Of a stretch of DNA of 64,000 nt, positions 48,201-63,239 are shown one piece after another; positions within the stretch are counted from its first letter, which is position 1, and each line of letters begins with the position of its first letter. Source of the DNA: Vigna angularis (taxonomy: Eukaryota > Streptophyta > Magnoliopsida > Fabales > Fabaceae); NCBI RefSeq assembly GCF_016808095.1, contig NC_068972.1, forward strand, positions 8,612,001-8,676,000, in the 5' to 3' direction. A model generated the notes under the pieces. That model was not told the origin of the DNA. It made no database searches and saw nothing but the letters and a program-made list of their open reading frames with translations. The position numbers and the translations under genes were made by a program.

Positions 48201-48763
48201 TTGATTTATTTTTGTAGGGATTTCATGAAAAGCAATTTTTTTAGTTAAAATAAAAAAAGAAGATAAGAAGTAATGTAACTACACTATTTTTCCGAAGAAA
48301 TCATTCTTAATAGCTTCTGAAATATGTTCTTTTAGATATTTTTTTCTAAAGATTGATCATATTCTTAATTGTTTTTTTTTTTAGAAATAAGTTGTTATAA
48401 ACTTGATTGAGGTATTCTTTTTTTTTTTTTGACTATTTACTTTGCTATGTCTGTGGCTCGAGTGCAGTGCTCCTGTGGTTAGTAACAGCTGCTTGCATCA
48501 AAACGGGGAGACCGCAGATAGCAAGACGTGCAATTGAGCTTGCAGAGAGTCGTTTACTGAAGGATGGGTGGCCTGAATATTACGACGGTAAACTTGGAAG
48601 ATATATTGGGAAACAGGCAAGAAAATACCAAACATGGTCTATCGCAGGTTATCTGGTGGCAAAGATGATGCTGGAGGACCCGTCTCACTTGGGGATGATT
48701 TCCCTTGAAGAAGACAAACAAATGAAACCGGTTATTAAAAGATCGTCTTCGTGGACTTGCTAA
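45262..48763 (+). CDS. CINV: Cytosolic alkaline/neutral invertase (GH100)
   Basis: Exons 45262-45639, 46544-46975, 47253-47814 and 48468-48763 join in frame (phases 0, 0, 1) to 555 aa, the usual length of the short, cytosolic group. The enzyme hydrolyses sucrose to glucose and fructose at neutral to alkaline pH. Visible family features are an N-terminal [14 protein letters not shown] block, [17 protein letters not shown], the [13 protein letters not shown] segment with the likely catalytic Asp, and the [20 protein letters not shown] segment with the likely catalytic Glu. [17 protein letters not shown] spans the last splice junction. There is no transit peptide, which separates it from the organellar group. 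The C-terminus KRSSSWTC matches the region where Arabidopsis CINV1 is phosphorylated and bound by 14-3-3 proteins, so similar control is likely. No break seen. Whether it is the CINV1 or CINV2 orthologue is not settled. Confidence 0.96.
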
Positions 48764-50744
48764 AACACTTCAGGTGATAGATAAATAGTATAAAAAACGA
48801 ATAGAGAAAAGCTTAGAAGATGAGATTGTTGTTTCAATTAACGGCACTATTCTTGGTGATTCCCTTCCTCGTAGGCTTGATTAAAAGTTTGGCTTGTGTA
48901 AAATGGCTGTTGCTGAGACTGGCATCATGCTCTTCCCAAATAAGTAAAAAGACCCTTTCACTTCATGTTTGCTAAGTTCAATGCTACCGTCCCACATGTT
49001 GCCTGGGATTTTATTAGTAAGATAAGAAAAAGTATCAAACATTCTTCATTATATTAATGTCTTTCCCTCACAGTTGTCAATAATGCTCCTTTCAAAAAGG
49101 GCCTAGAACAAAAAGTATTAGCTTTTCTTTATGGAACTTTAGGTCTACCTTCTCATTGCTAAGAAATATGGTAAATTATGATTGTTTTTTCCAATTTTTG
49201 TGTATATGATGCACTTTCCATTATATATATATTTTTTGTTTTCATTTGGTTTAGCAGCCTTTTTTATTATTATTGTTTTGCCATTTATGGGGCCGAACAA
49301 ATTTTGCTTTGTAACATTTAACATGAAGCAAGTTTAATGTATTTTTTAAGGAAGTAGGTTTATTGTTAGGCAAACAAATCACTTTTGTAGTTTATTGAAG
49401 TGTCAAGCAATTTAACTAGTTTAAAAAGCATGGAAATTTAAACTGAAAATTTTAGAAACTGGTATAATTATGTTTTTGGATCTAATGTTGTAAACTCAAT
49501 CAACATATGATATTTAAAAAAAAAATCGTACAATTTCGTATTTTATGGTTTTATGCGAATCCCGATTAATATTTTTGGGTCTTTTTTTTTTTAATTGCAT
49601 ATATTTTTCTTTAGTTTCGTAAATGTTTGTAAGCTCAGTTTACTATTTCTGTTATCTTTTTTTTAATTGCATATTTTTTTCTTTAATTTCTTAAATGTTT
49701 GTAAGTTCCGATTTCGATTTTTGTTATCTTTTGTTAAGCCCTGGAATGGTGACGAGGGATGCGCATGGAGGAAAAGAAAGATAAAGGACAAAAAATGTTT
49801 TAAACTCCTTATGGAGGTGCAGGAAGAAAATACGAAGGGCTCTTCCATAGTTTTATTTTTAATTTTTTTACATTTTTTGTTTTCAATTTGTACAATTATT
49901 ATTTTTTAATTAATTATATAATCTTAAAACTTTTTAAATTGTTTTCGCTACCAATGTTTTCTCCATCTCCATTTTCTCATTGGAGTGTATTTTCTTCCTA
50001 AATAGACATTTCACAACCTATAATGCATTTTTTATTTTTGTATTTCATATTATATACATTTGAAATATACATGTTATATTATAAATTATGTAATTCAAAA
50101 ATATAAAATAAAAATATATTTTGAGTCATATAATACCAAATATAAATTTTATATTTTAAATATTTTATATGGAACATTTTTTTTTTGTTATTTTGTACTG
50201 AGTGTTACACAATTTGAAATAGAAAATTTATATTCTGAAATGTTATTTTTGTGTTCCAAAATCTATAATGCAAAATACAGTTTTGTATCCAGGATTTATA
50301 TTCTGGGACATTTCCATATTCCAAAACTCAAAATTATAAGAGGGTAAAGTTAGAATTTTCAAATGTACAGATGTGCAGGAATAAATTATGAAGGTGCATG
50401 AAGAAGCGCCCTTTAAGGAGATGTAGGTAGAGATACTGGATGCCCAACACAGCTTTGCTTTAATCTCCTAAATTTTTTTTGTAGTTATAAATGGTATTTT
50501 AAGAAATTAATAATTACTGAATAAATGAACTTATGTTATTCTAATCAGATTTTAAAACTATTAATTTTTTTATAAATAATGTTCATAAGCATTATTATCC
50601 CATTATGAATTTTAATTTTATCTTAATAAATATCTTAACTAATCATTTAAAAAATTTAATATTAAAGCTTTAAAGTACAAATATAAGCTTTTAGTAGATA
50701 AAATAATGGCGGGTTACGTTCCAAACACACTTAAAAATAGTTAG

Positions 50745-50746
<2 letters not shown>
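48764..50746. other. Invertase 3' flank and gene-poor sequence
   Basis: 48764 to about 49200 probably holds the 3'UTR. A 76-bp tandem duplication lies at 49581-49728. The rest to 50746 is AT-rich with no supported gene. Confidence 0.5.
49581..49728. repeat. Two-copy 76-bp tandem repeat
   Basis: Each unit starts with a T run and TTTAATTGCATAT and later has AAATGTTTGTAAG, then ends in TGTTAT. The copies differ at several positions. Confidence 0.75.

Positions 50747-50822
<76 letters not shown>
50747..50822. repeat. (AT)n microsatellite
   Basis: About 37 AT units, just left of the diverged solo LTR. Confidence 0.9.
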
Positions 50823-50827
<5 letters not shown>

Positions 50828-50879
50828 GAACAAAGTTTTTTTCCTATAATAGATTAAGAATATTTAAGTATTATATTAA

Positions 50880-51552
50880 AGGTGAAATAGTGTAAGATTT
50901 TTTTTTAGGTATAATATCATGAGTAAAGTAGTATAGGATTTTTGATTACTCAACTTGTGTCTAGATTAAGATTAATCTTGATGATTAAGGTTTTAACCTA
51001 ATTTGGTGGACAAAGCAAAAAGGGAGGCATCCTACCTTAGGAGAAGTGGTTATGTGTCATAGTTATAGTCGGAAAACTTTTGCAAGAATAGTGATCACAT
51101 AACACTGTAGGAGTGGTTACATGACACATTAGGAAGACATCTCACATGACATCTCCTCTTTTAATAAGATGAATTTTTTTTCGGATTTGCATCAAGGTAA
51201 TATTTTTAGGGTTTTGTATTTTTACATTTTGGAGACACCTTCTCTTATAAATAGAAGTGTCCCTTCCATTGTAAAACCACTTTGAGAATTATAATGTTAC
51301 GTTGTCAAAATGTTTGTACAACCGTATCTTATTTTCTTAACTCAATGCCAAAACATTTCATGTGGTCTCTTCTAGGCACCTTTCTCTAAAGTTAGTATTA
51401 CATCTCAAGAGAACCATCAAACACCTTCATCCCACCATAAACACACTAAAATTAAGACATATCTTATCATTCTCTATCAACTTTTGTGTCATTATCTATC
51501 ATACTTATTTTTTTACTTTCACCTAACTTAGATCGAGAAAGAGACGATTTGG
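50880..51552 (+). mobile_element. Old diverged solo LTR related to the element at 1-7871
   Basis: 51230-51340 aligns with 352-445 of the 5' LTR: TTTTGGAGACACC, a TATA box (51246-51253), AGAAGTGTCCCTTCC and a conserved stretch around ATAATGTTACGTTG. Further right, CATCAAACACCTTCATCC and CCTAACTTAGATCGAG match the LTR end. To the left, AAGTAGTATAGG (about 50926-50937) matches 7131-7142. No PBS-to-gag sequence follows, so it is a solo LTR. The left border is uncertain and no target duplication was found. Confidence 0.75.
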
Positions 51553-52718
51553 AAAACAAAAAATATTTTTTGATGAACTAAATTAAGTTTATACACATGT
51601 TAAAAGAATAATATAATATATTTATAAAATAAGTTATTAGTAAACCACTTTTAATTTATTTAACTTTTGTAAACTTACTTGGAAAATCTTATCTAAACGT
51701 AATTTTATGGATGTAAATTTTCCATCTAACAAGCATTTGATATTTTGAGTTATTAAGACTGGACCATTGACAAAGGTTCATTAAAGACAAACTAATTAAA
51801 ATCTCCAACTTTTTAGCAACCTCCTTAAAGTTGTATTGAATCTTTTGATTTAAATTTCGGGAATCTCGAGTTTCAAACCTAGAAAACGACTAACACATGT
51901 TTGTTTAATTCAATTGTAAGAAGATGATAATCATCCAACTAAAAATTTAGGAATATTATACAAATAGTTTAGTGCTCCATTATTCTAGGGTTCAAGAACA
52001 AACGTAAACGGGCTATGAATTCATTTTCCGTTTTCCTTTTGACATCGGAAAATTACACATGAATTATATTTTTAATTAAATATTAATTTATCATGAATCT
52101 AAGACTAATCTTTAGAGATATTTTAGTATCATCATTTTTTTTCTCACTTTAATTCCACCTTCAACATTTCCACGAAATAAACCAATACATTCCCATACTC
52201 CACAATCCACATATGTTGTGAAACATGGGCAAGTGCCACAAATGTGCCAACTATCACCGGCAAGGCTCTTCTGTATCCCATCCAACACTATAGTATGTTT
52301 AATTTCCAAGAAAGAAATAAAAAATACTTTCAAATAAAATGAATATATAACAATGGAAAAATACACTTTCGAAATAATACACCTTAATATAAAATTAGAA
52401 AATAATTTTTTATTTCTTAATTTGTGAAGAATCTTTTCCAAATTTCTAAAAAATAGTAGTTATGAATTATGTTACAATTTCTATTGATAATACATAACCA
52501 ATTTTCATTAATTATTTTGTCAAAATCAGCAAGTAGTGAAAAAAAAAATTGAAGACAATTTCCGAAGTAACGTCCCCTTAGAAAATATCTTGTACTGGCG
52601 CACGTGGTTTGGGCCATTGTCTCTATCTGGGTCCACTTGGGGAGTGGATTGAAGAATCTTGCAACTGGCATAAGTAAGTTGTTGCACTTAGCAGTGGAAA
52701 TGGGCCCAAGGAGACCTA
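51553..52718. other. Intergenic, one possible coding relic
   Basis: AT-rich apart from 52150-52290, which is more balanced and, on the minus strand, open in more than one frame. No domain is recognised, so no gene is called. Confidence 0.4.
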
Positions 52719-52727
52719 AAAGTCAAA

Positions 52728-53457
52728 GAGTGTTTCATCCTACACCTCCAAGATCTCATCCTTGCACCTCCAAAAATTTCCACTTTTAACCTTCTGACAT
52801 CTCATCATTATCCTACACCTTTAATTTTATAAAAATATTTATTTTTAATTTTAATAAATATATTTTTATTTTATTTTCTTTTTCTTGTTAAAAAGACTCT
52901 ACACCACCTTAACAATAATTAAATTTAAAATTCTAATATTATTTAATATAATTTTATATTTTAATAATTATTAAAATATAATTTATATTATAATAATAGT
53001 TATATTAAAAATATAAAAATAAAATAACTAAAATAAAAATAACAACAAAAAAGTAAAATTATATTAAATAAAATGTTTAATATATTCAAATACATTAAAT
53101 TATATTAATATATTAAATTAAATAATTATTAAAATTTAAATAATAAACAAAATTTTAAAACAATTATTTATCAAATAACAAATAAAATTATATTAAATAA
53201 AATATTTAAATATACTAAATTATATTAAAATATTAAATTAAATTAAATAATTATTAAAATTTATATATAAAATAAAATTTTAAAAATCATTCTTTATCGA
53301 ATATGGATATCCGATTCATAACTTATCGGATATCTATATCCGATTAACAAATTTTTCAAAATTTTGTTTTTCTTAAATTTTAATAATTATTAAATTTAAT
53401 TTAATATTTTCATATAATTTAATATATTTAAATATATTAAATATAATTTTAAGTATT

Positions 53458-53488
<31 letters not shown>

Positions 53489-54107
53489 GTTATTATTTTT
53501 CAATTTTCTTAATAAAACTATTTTAAAAATATAAATTATATTTTATTAATTATTAAAATAAAAAAATATAATAAGTAATATTATAATTTTTATTTAAGTT
53601 TAATATTTATTAAATTTTAAATAAAAAGCAAAAGTATTAACATATTTTTATAGATTTTGATATATAAATAAGTTTTTTAAAATTTTCATTTTTATTTAAA
53701 ATTTAATAATTATTTAATTTATTTTAATATTTTACTATAATTTAATATATTTGAATATATTAAATCAAATTTATTATTATTATTATTTATTATTATTATT
53801 ATTATTATTTTTATTTTATTTTTATGTTTTTAATATAACTATTATTATAATATAAATTATATTTTAATAATTATTAAAATACAAAATTATTTTAAATAAT
53901 ATTTAAATTTTAAATTAAATTAAATTAAATTATTGTTAAGATAATGAATATTGTTTTTAATAAAAAAAAGAAAATGGAAAAATATTTATTAAAGTTAAAA
54001 ATAAAGTTTTGAAAAAGTTGGAGGTGCAGAATGAGATGTCAGAAGGTTAAAAGTGGAATTTTTGAAGGTGCAGAATGAGATCTTGGAGGTATAGGATGAA
54101 ACACTCC
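52728..54107. mobile_element. 1.38-kb hairpin-like Mutator-type element with 9-bp target duplication
   Basis: The ends GAGTGTTTCATCCTACACC (left) and, on the other strand, GGAGTGTTTCATCCTATACC begin inverted repeats that continue through CAAGATCTCAT and CACTTTTAACCTTCTGACAT. A perfect 9-bp duplication AAAGTCAAA flanks the element (52719-52727 and 54108-54116). The AT-rich interior is also self-complementary: 53150-53290 mirrors 53345-53460, and 52830-52990 mirrors 53850-54000. Near the centre (53296-53345) GGATATCCGATT words form smaller palindromes. The right arm is longer and holds internal duplications. No coding sequence. The 9-bp duplication and long TIRs fit a Mutator-like foldback element. 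Confidence 0.85.
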
Positions 54108-54116
54108 AAAGTCAAA

Positions 54117-56132
54117 ACATGGATCAACTTGTTAAAGTGGGCCTGTATAAGAAAAGTAGCCCAACTTTGTCGCTCACATGCTTCCATGTGACCAACAGGC
54201 ACTCACTCAATTAAAAAATATTAAAAAATATTAAAAAATAAACACGACAGTGTGTATACCGAACATACAACAACGAGAATTGGGTCTAGTCTTGAGTTAC
54301 AAGTTATAAAGAAACTCATGAAATTTTTCATTTTCATCTATTTAACAAGTATATTTTTCAGATATTGAAGCTTTTAAATTAATCTTATATTTATACATCA
54401 TGCTAATACAACTGAATAAATTATATATGTATATAGTCGCACAATATTTTTGAATTAAAAACCAAAATACATTAATGAATTTTGAAGTGACTTACATCCT
54501 CTAAAACATGATTTAGTCGAATGTAACATAGATGTTGGAAAATATATGATGAATTAGGCTAATAAAGAGGGACATGGTTGCGTAAGCAGAGGCAGATATT
54601 TACGAGACAGAAGTAATGGGTGGAACACGTCTATAAGGGTATCCCCACAACTCCACCCAGAAACAAATCTAAACTGTCTATAACGAGAGATATTTAGCAC
54701 ATCATGCCCTATATGTAAAGGATAACATCCCTCCAACCCAATCTGAGAAGATCACAAGAATTCACTTAACAAATAAAGGAAGAAAGCAACACTCTCATTT
54801 TAAGCTATAAAAAAGTTTCAGGGGTCAAAGCTATTTCAAATCACCTTTTTTCTTTTTGATAAGGATGTCTTTGTTTTTCGATCAAAATACTTCTTAACCA
54901 AACTCTTTTCAATCTCACAAAATTAAAAAATGTTATTTAGACAATTTAGATATAAAAAAAATGATATAACATGATTAAATTTGTCCATAATATAAGTATA
55001 AAAGTAAGTATCCGATTGATATTAGATCATCCATACTAAATCTATTAACCAACTCCTTTAAAATTGAGTTAATTTAGGTTTGATTAACTCATATTTGACT
55101 CAATCGTAAATAGAACTCAACTCAATATGATTGAATTGAATCAGGTTAAATCATTGAGCAACCTAACCTAATAAATACTCTTATATTAAACTTAAATCCT
55201 TAAAGTAGATCAAATACTTAAAATTTCACATAATACAAAAATTAATCCATAAAAGATGGCTTGTGGAAAGCATATATTTGGTTTATTAATTAATATGTTC
55301 ACAAATATAAACAAAAAAAAAGTATCTCTCTCTCTCTCTCACACACACATCTAATTTTTTTATCGAGAAAATCTTAAAAATAGTGTCCCACAACATCTTT
55401 GTCTAATAGAGAAAATAAGTTAACAAAGTAATTTAAAAAAATTGTATTGACAGCATGATTGTGTGATGTTTGAAATGGTTAGAGTAAAGTTGGAAGCGAT
55501 AGAGATTTGGCAATGATCCCATAGGTCCACTAAATACTGGTTCACTTGAGCAATGTCACAGGAGAGGTTAGTCATGACTTAGCTTATCTAAAACATTTTC
55601 AAAATGAAAAGCCTATAAAAAGAAGTTTACCCAAGTGACCAAACATAAGTATTTGGAATGACAATCTTCACTTCATTAGGTCCAATTCAACTCAATTTAT
55701 CCAAAAATTTGAAACAGAGGAGAAAGATGGTTTTGGTAACTATCTAAAAACCATATACCAGAAGCAGAATAGAGAGGGAAAAGGTTGAAAAAGATGTCGC
55801 AGGTTTTCCGATATATGACACTAATGGTAGCGTGACAACTTGTATTTAGAATCATCAATTACCGGAAAGTCGGTGGTGGAAATCACCTCATGTTTCTCCT
55901 TTCCAACCACTCATATCTTTCATTCTCGAACACAATTAGTTTTGACACTCTATATTATTATTACTGTAATATTCAGATAAACGAAAAAAAGTAGTTATCT
56001 CTTTGAATAAAAAATGAAAAGCAAGTAAAAAGAAAAAGTGGAAGAATGCACTAAGTGAAGATCACGGGTTGTGAGTCTTGTGAGTCATATCTCATTTAAG
56101 ATCATCAACATCATCATCTTCTTGCAAACCAT
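54117..56132. other. Intergenic and promoter region of glycine-rich protein gene
   Basis: 54980-55230 has TTGATTAACTCA and CAACCTAACC words typical of decayed repeats. A (TC)n(AC)n run lies at 55325-55350. 55470-56130 is the upstream region of the next gene; no operator could be assigned. Confidence 0.45.
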
Positions 56133-56139
56133 TATATAA
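56133..56139 (+). promoter_or_regulatory. TATA box of glycine-rich protein gene
   Basis: TATATAA lies 185 bp upstream of the start codon, followed by a CT/CA-rich leader. Confidence 0.65.
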
Positions 56140-56323
56140 GCACTTTCATGCACAATGCATTCCTTCGTCAAACCTCACAAGAATCACATTCCCTCACTCT
56201 TTCTCTACCCTAACATCACTTCTTCTTGAAAACAGTTCTAAGGTAGGTGTCAGAGAAAAAGAGAGTCCACCAAAAAAAAAAAAACTTCTCATAATCACCA
56301 TATAAAACACCACCACCACAAAA

Positions 56324-56788
56324 ATGTTAAAGCACAATCACAGTCTCAAGCACTTTCTTCTCTTTCTTTTCTTCTTCGTCACTTCCACCACAGCAGCAAC
56401 CGGCGGAAGGAAGCTCCTTTTCGACATGTCAAGCGGCGGTGCACCGTCCTCCGGAAACCCCACAGGGGGCACTGGTTCTGGCCGTGGTGCAAACTGGGAA
56501 TACAGCTGGGGATGGGGCTCCGCACCCGGCACCGGCTATGGGTTTGGATCAGGTTCGGGTCGTTCTCCCACTGGTTTTGCCAGAGGATATGGATATGGAT
56601 ATGGATCCGGTTCTGGGTCTGGCTCCGGATATGGATATGGCTGGGGTAGTGGTGGTGCTCGTGGCGGTGGTTATGGGTCTGGAAATGGTTCGGGGAACTC
56701 TGGTGGCGGTGGCTACGGTGGAGGAAATGGTGGTGGTGATAATAATCGGATTCCATCGGCATCTAAGAGCAAAAGCAACCATGGGTAA
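56324..56788 (+). CDS. Secreted glycine-rich protein
   Basis: A single open exon of 154 aa. The start MLKHNHSLKHFLLFLFFF begins a signal peptide with a Leu/Phe core; cleavage is likely in the Thr/Ala-rich stretch near residues 22-26, before GGRKLLFDMSS. The mature part is dominated by Gly with Ser, Tyr and Trp: first NWEYSWGWGSAPGTGYGFGS, then alternating Gly-Tyr and Gly-Ser runs, then GGGGYGGGNGGG, and a basic tail ending SKSKSNHG. Such proteins are usually exported to the cell wall or apoplast as structural or signalling-related components; the exact role here is unknown. The ATG sits in a CACCACCACAAAA context after a 160-bp leader. GC content is far higher than in the surroundings, as expected from Gly codons. 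Long open frames on the opposite strand are by-products of this composition. Confidence 0.85.
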   Translation: MLKHNHSLKHFLLFLFFFVTSTTAATGGRKLLFDMSSGGAPSSGNPTGGTGSGRGANWEYSWGWGSAPGTGYGFGSGSGRSPTGFARGYGYGYGSGSGSGSGYGYGWGSGGARGGGYGSGNGSGNSGGGGYGGGNGGGDNNRIPSASKSKSNHG

Positions 56789-58629
56789 ATTATTGTAACA
56801 TGGAGCTATATATATAAAGATATATAGCTAGCTATGTGATAGAGTGATATTATAACATTACTATATCTATAATTACTATGTTATATATGAAAAGAAAAAT
56901 GAATGGTGGAAGGTTAAGAGGTTCTGAGTGTAGAATTTTAAGATGCAAAACTTTTTTATAAATAAAATGGTTTATTTTCTTACACATGAATTGCTTAATG
57001 TTTTGTTGTTTGTAATTACAAGAAATTAAACTGCATGATGCATGTTACACAGAATAGCTTTATATTTACATTTGTTTGTTGTCATTTTCCATTTATTGTC
57101 ATGAACTGTTCATGATTTCTAAAATTTATCCATCAGTACTAAATACTTAGTTAGTGTATATAATCAATATTAAATCTGATATTCGATTGTACATATATCA
57201 TGATAAACTGAACTTAAGCCACCAAATGAATAAACAGATTAAGTAAATAATGATGGAAATTGGATCTAACCAGTCACCAGATGATAAATAAAACATTTGA
57301 TCTTTTGTTGGAAAAAATGTTCAAATAATAAGATGTGTTTGATTATTTCCCCCAGCAAAATCATTTCTTATAAAATGTAAGAGTACAACGAACTTAATGA
57401 GCAAACTTTTGTTGATAAAACAAACATAAGCATTACAATTGAAACACTAGAGTAGGAGTGTGCTGGGTTTAAACCTTATTAGTGTTAAACATAAAAATGG
57501 ACTAAATTTGCATTTGATCAATAATTTATCATATCTTCGCTGTTATGTTTAAAGTTTGTGAGAAGTTATATTCAAAATTTACTGTAATCTTTCTAAAAAA
57601 AAATCTTAAATATAGTTTTAATCTTGATAAGATTAGGAGGTTTTGATTTTGGTTCCTACTAAAAACAATCATTTAATTTTTATCCTTAAAAAAAAATACT
57701 CTTTTTACTCTTCTAAAATATGAGATTTTTTATTTTAGTCCTAATTAAAAATTTTAAATATTTATATTTTGTCTTTTAGTGTTCGTGTAAAAGAAAACAA
57801 TATTTCTTTTAGAGATCTTAATAATACTTTTGAAATAAGACAAGTTAAAATTATATCATATATGCCATTTAGAATAATTGTTTAATATATAAGTGATTAT
57901 AAACTTCTTCCTTTTTACATGTATTTTCATATATGAGTAAAAAAAAATCATTAGATACAAACTCATTTAAAAGTAAAAAATAATCAGTCTCTAAATTAAG
58001 TCAAATACTAATTTATAAATTAAAATTTATTTATATTAAACATAGTATTTATTTTAAAAAAATTAATTTGTAAACAAGAATTTAAATTAATCTTAACATT
58101 TATTATCAAAAATTTAAATATTTATTATTTTATATTCCAAATTAGTCTCTAATTCATAATATAATTATAATAAGTAACTAAAACTTAAATAATTAGAAAC
58201 TAATTTAAATTTTGATTCACAAATTTTATTAATAACAAAGATTATTTTAGATATATATAAATTTTAGTTTATAAAATAATGTTTAACTTAGTTAATACAA
58301 TGATCAATATTTTTTATCTCTAAATTAATTATTATTGAATATTTACGGTATGTACTGTTAAATAATATCATACATAATTTTATTGCAATTTCGTTAAAAT
58401 ATTCTACATTTAGATAAATCCAGTTATAGCCTTTACTAAATTTCTGAAACAATAAATTTTGTACACATGTTGTCCCTTTCGATCATGGCATAGTGGTTTT
58501 TAGAAAGCACACGATGTCATAGGTTTAGGTTTGGCGTTTTTTCTGTAACATAAAAAGACAGATCGAATTGGCTGAAAAACAAATCATGATTGTTTCTCCT
58601 TGATCTTAGCGATCATGGCAATCACTTTC
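56789..58629. other. 3' flank and AT-rich intergenic sequence
   Basis: The first 170 bp probably hold the 3'UTR (AATAAA at 56960-56965). 57590-58400 resembles decayed repeat sequence with TTTTAGTCCTAATTAAAAA words. No gene. Confidence 0.45.
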
Positions 58630-61048
<2,419 letters not shown>

Positions 61049-61866
61049 TTAGTCCATGCTTAAGACCCTCGGAACTTTAATATAAGGCTCTTCATAGCTC
61101 GGCACAGAAGCGATCATGGCGTCCCTGTCAAGCACACACACCATGTTAGCACCGTTATTTTTTCCAGTTATGTCCAATTGACATGTACTGAATAAGAACA
61201 ACAACCCACTCACCTATTGTCAAATGTTTCAGGAGCATTATCACGCAAATTGTTTTCAGTTTCTACAGATAACACAAAAAGAGTTAGCAATAAAAAATGT
61301 GAAGTCAAACCAATGACCAACGATGCTTTCTGCCAGTCATGTAAAAGAACCAATGAACATAAAAAGGTGTAGAAAACACATTAACTGAAAATAACTTTAA
61401 CATGTCAACTGATATAGCGTTTTCCTCCTGGTTGTTCATGAAAAGTTATAGACAAAAGATAACCACCCCAGGCAATTAGCACAATTATTTAAACAGATTG
61501 GCATGACCAAGTTGAAGTTTAAGAAAGCAATGACTAGAAAGTGGATAATATGTTCATTTGCCAAGGTATTGATTAGCTTTGGTACAAGGTAGCAATATCC
61601 CTGTCTCATTCATTCCAGTCTCATACTTTAAGAGATGTCAATCAGGTCACTGATACTTTTGCCAGGTATTTAGCTTAATAGGATTAATAGTTTTTATACT
61701 GTTCCATCTTTTGCCTGTTAGAGATTTTAGTTGAGGTATCTTGCATCTCATACTCATGTGGGTTTTAATGTGAATTTTCTTTTGGGGTGTTTAACCTCTG
61801 TTTCCCACAAAAATATCACCGTCATTTCCCAGTGACTAGTTACTAAGGCGGCGTACCAATATAGTG

Positions 61867-61949
<83 letters not shown>

Positions 61950-63239
61950 AAAAAGGGAGAGATATTAACTAAAATGGATCAGAAATTAGTTCCTGGCATT
62001 CAATCTAGCATACCCAGGTTCTCAACCCCAAGAAAAAGACACCAAGCTTGTGTTTGAATTTTTGCTTGCTCACATTGAACCAATGTTGTTAAATGGCAGT
62101 GCCAAGATCTCCATGCAGGGTGGATTTTTGCCAATCACCATATTCATTTTGTAAATGGCGATGCAATAGGCTGCAATGGCATGCTTACATGGCAGAATTT
62201 TAGCTCTTCACCATCCGCCATTGATAACATTGGATTGAACGCCATATTCAGTTTGAGAGTGGGGTTAATGTTTAATGTGCCTTTGGAAACGGCATTGGCA
62301 TCAAACTAAAACACTCTAACAATGCATTCTCTACTGAAAGAATGTATTGCAATCACAATTTACAACCCTCCCAAATCCACAACGAAAAAAGAAGATGAAA
62401 GAATTTGCCTTATGCATTTCGAAACATTTTTTGGCATCAAGGTATGGTGCAATCAAATTACAGAAAATCCAGAGTAAGGATATGAAATCATGGATAGATG
62501 ATGAAAGCAATGATAAGTATTCACAAAGAACCTGCTCTGATGGAGGGTTCAACGTTTTCAAGATCAACTCCCTGTAGCTGTCCAAACCTGCCACACAATA
62601 CAAGTCAATCCAAATTCAAAAGTTTTGTTCACTGCAAGCATAATCTCCACAAATACAACCAAAACTCCAGTAAGAAACAAACAGCTAGTCCTCAAAAACC
62701 AACTAAAAAGCCTCCAGAATCCAAATTTCAGGTTAGCAACACACTCCGTATCTCATTCTTCTTAACTATCAGTGTTATTCCATATTATCAATCAAAATTT
62801 ATTAATAACCATGAAATTACTAACGAATCTCCTTAATATGAAGTGAAATATATATGATTAAATAGTGTTACAAAATAGAGAGTTTTGACTTACCAGTCTA
62901 TAACTTGTTGAATTTTGGGGGCAATTTCTTCAACCTGCAATAACATTTTTTTTAACATTTGAAATTCAGATAGAAAGTGTATTTACAGTTAGAAAGGAAA
63001 TGAAATAACATAAAACAAAGTAAAACCTCAGTTGGGGTAAGTGAAATTTGAGCAGTTTTTGCCAAACGAGGCAAATCCGGAGGCGGAAGAGAGGAACAAG
63101 TGGTGGTTGAAGAGAAGCTCTGAAACTTGAACAACTTCCAGTGGTGGACGCTAACCGTTACTGCTGGGAAGAAACTTCTTCGATGCCACACTGCATTTGC
63201 AGTTAACGAAGCTCCTCTCAAAAACCCTCTGCTACTCAT
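61049..63239 (-). CDS. GATC: Glutamyl-tRNA(Gln) amidotransferase subunit C, organellar
   Basis: Five exons on the minus strand, 63239-63027, 62934-62894, 62587-62532, 61262-61214 and 61124-61049, join in frame to 144 aa. The start is the ATG of MSSRGFLRG; the frame extends slightly upstream only through a GTG codon. Residues 1-60 are Arg/Ser-rich without acidic runs, a likely transit peptide for mitochondria and plastids. The rest is a classic GatC: LPRLAKTAQISLTPTEVEEI, KIQQVIDWFGQLQGVDLENV, EPSIRAETENNLRDNAPETF, then IASVPSYEEPYIKVPRVL. GatC bridges the A and B subunits of the amidotransferase, which turns Glu-tRNA(Gln) into Gln-tRNA(Gln). Intron 3 (62531-61263) is long and contains an (AT)n run. 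The gene is divergent from GET4. Confidence 0.95.
61872..61945. repeat. (AT)n microsatellite in GatC intron 3
   Basis: About 37 AT units inside the longest intron of the gene. Confidence 0.9.

Noticed and set aside
56338..56798. Long open frames on the opposite strand and in other frames of the glycine-rich protein gene.
   Set aside because: They follow from the Gly-rich codon composition; only the plus-strand frame has a signal peptide and a coherent protein.
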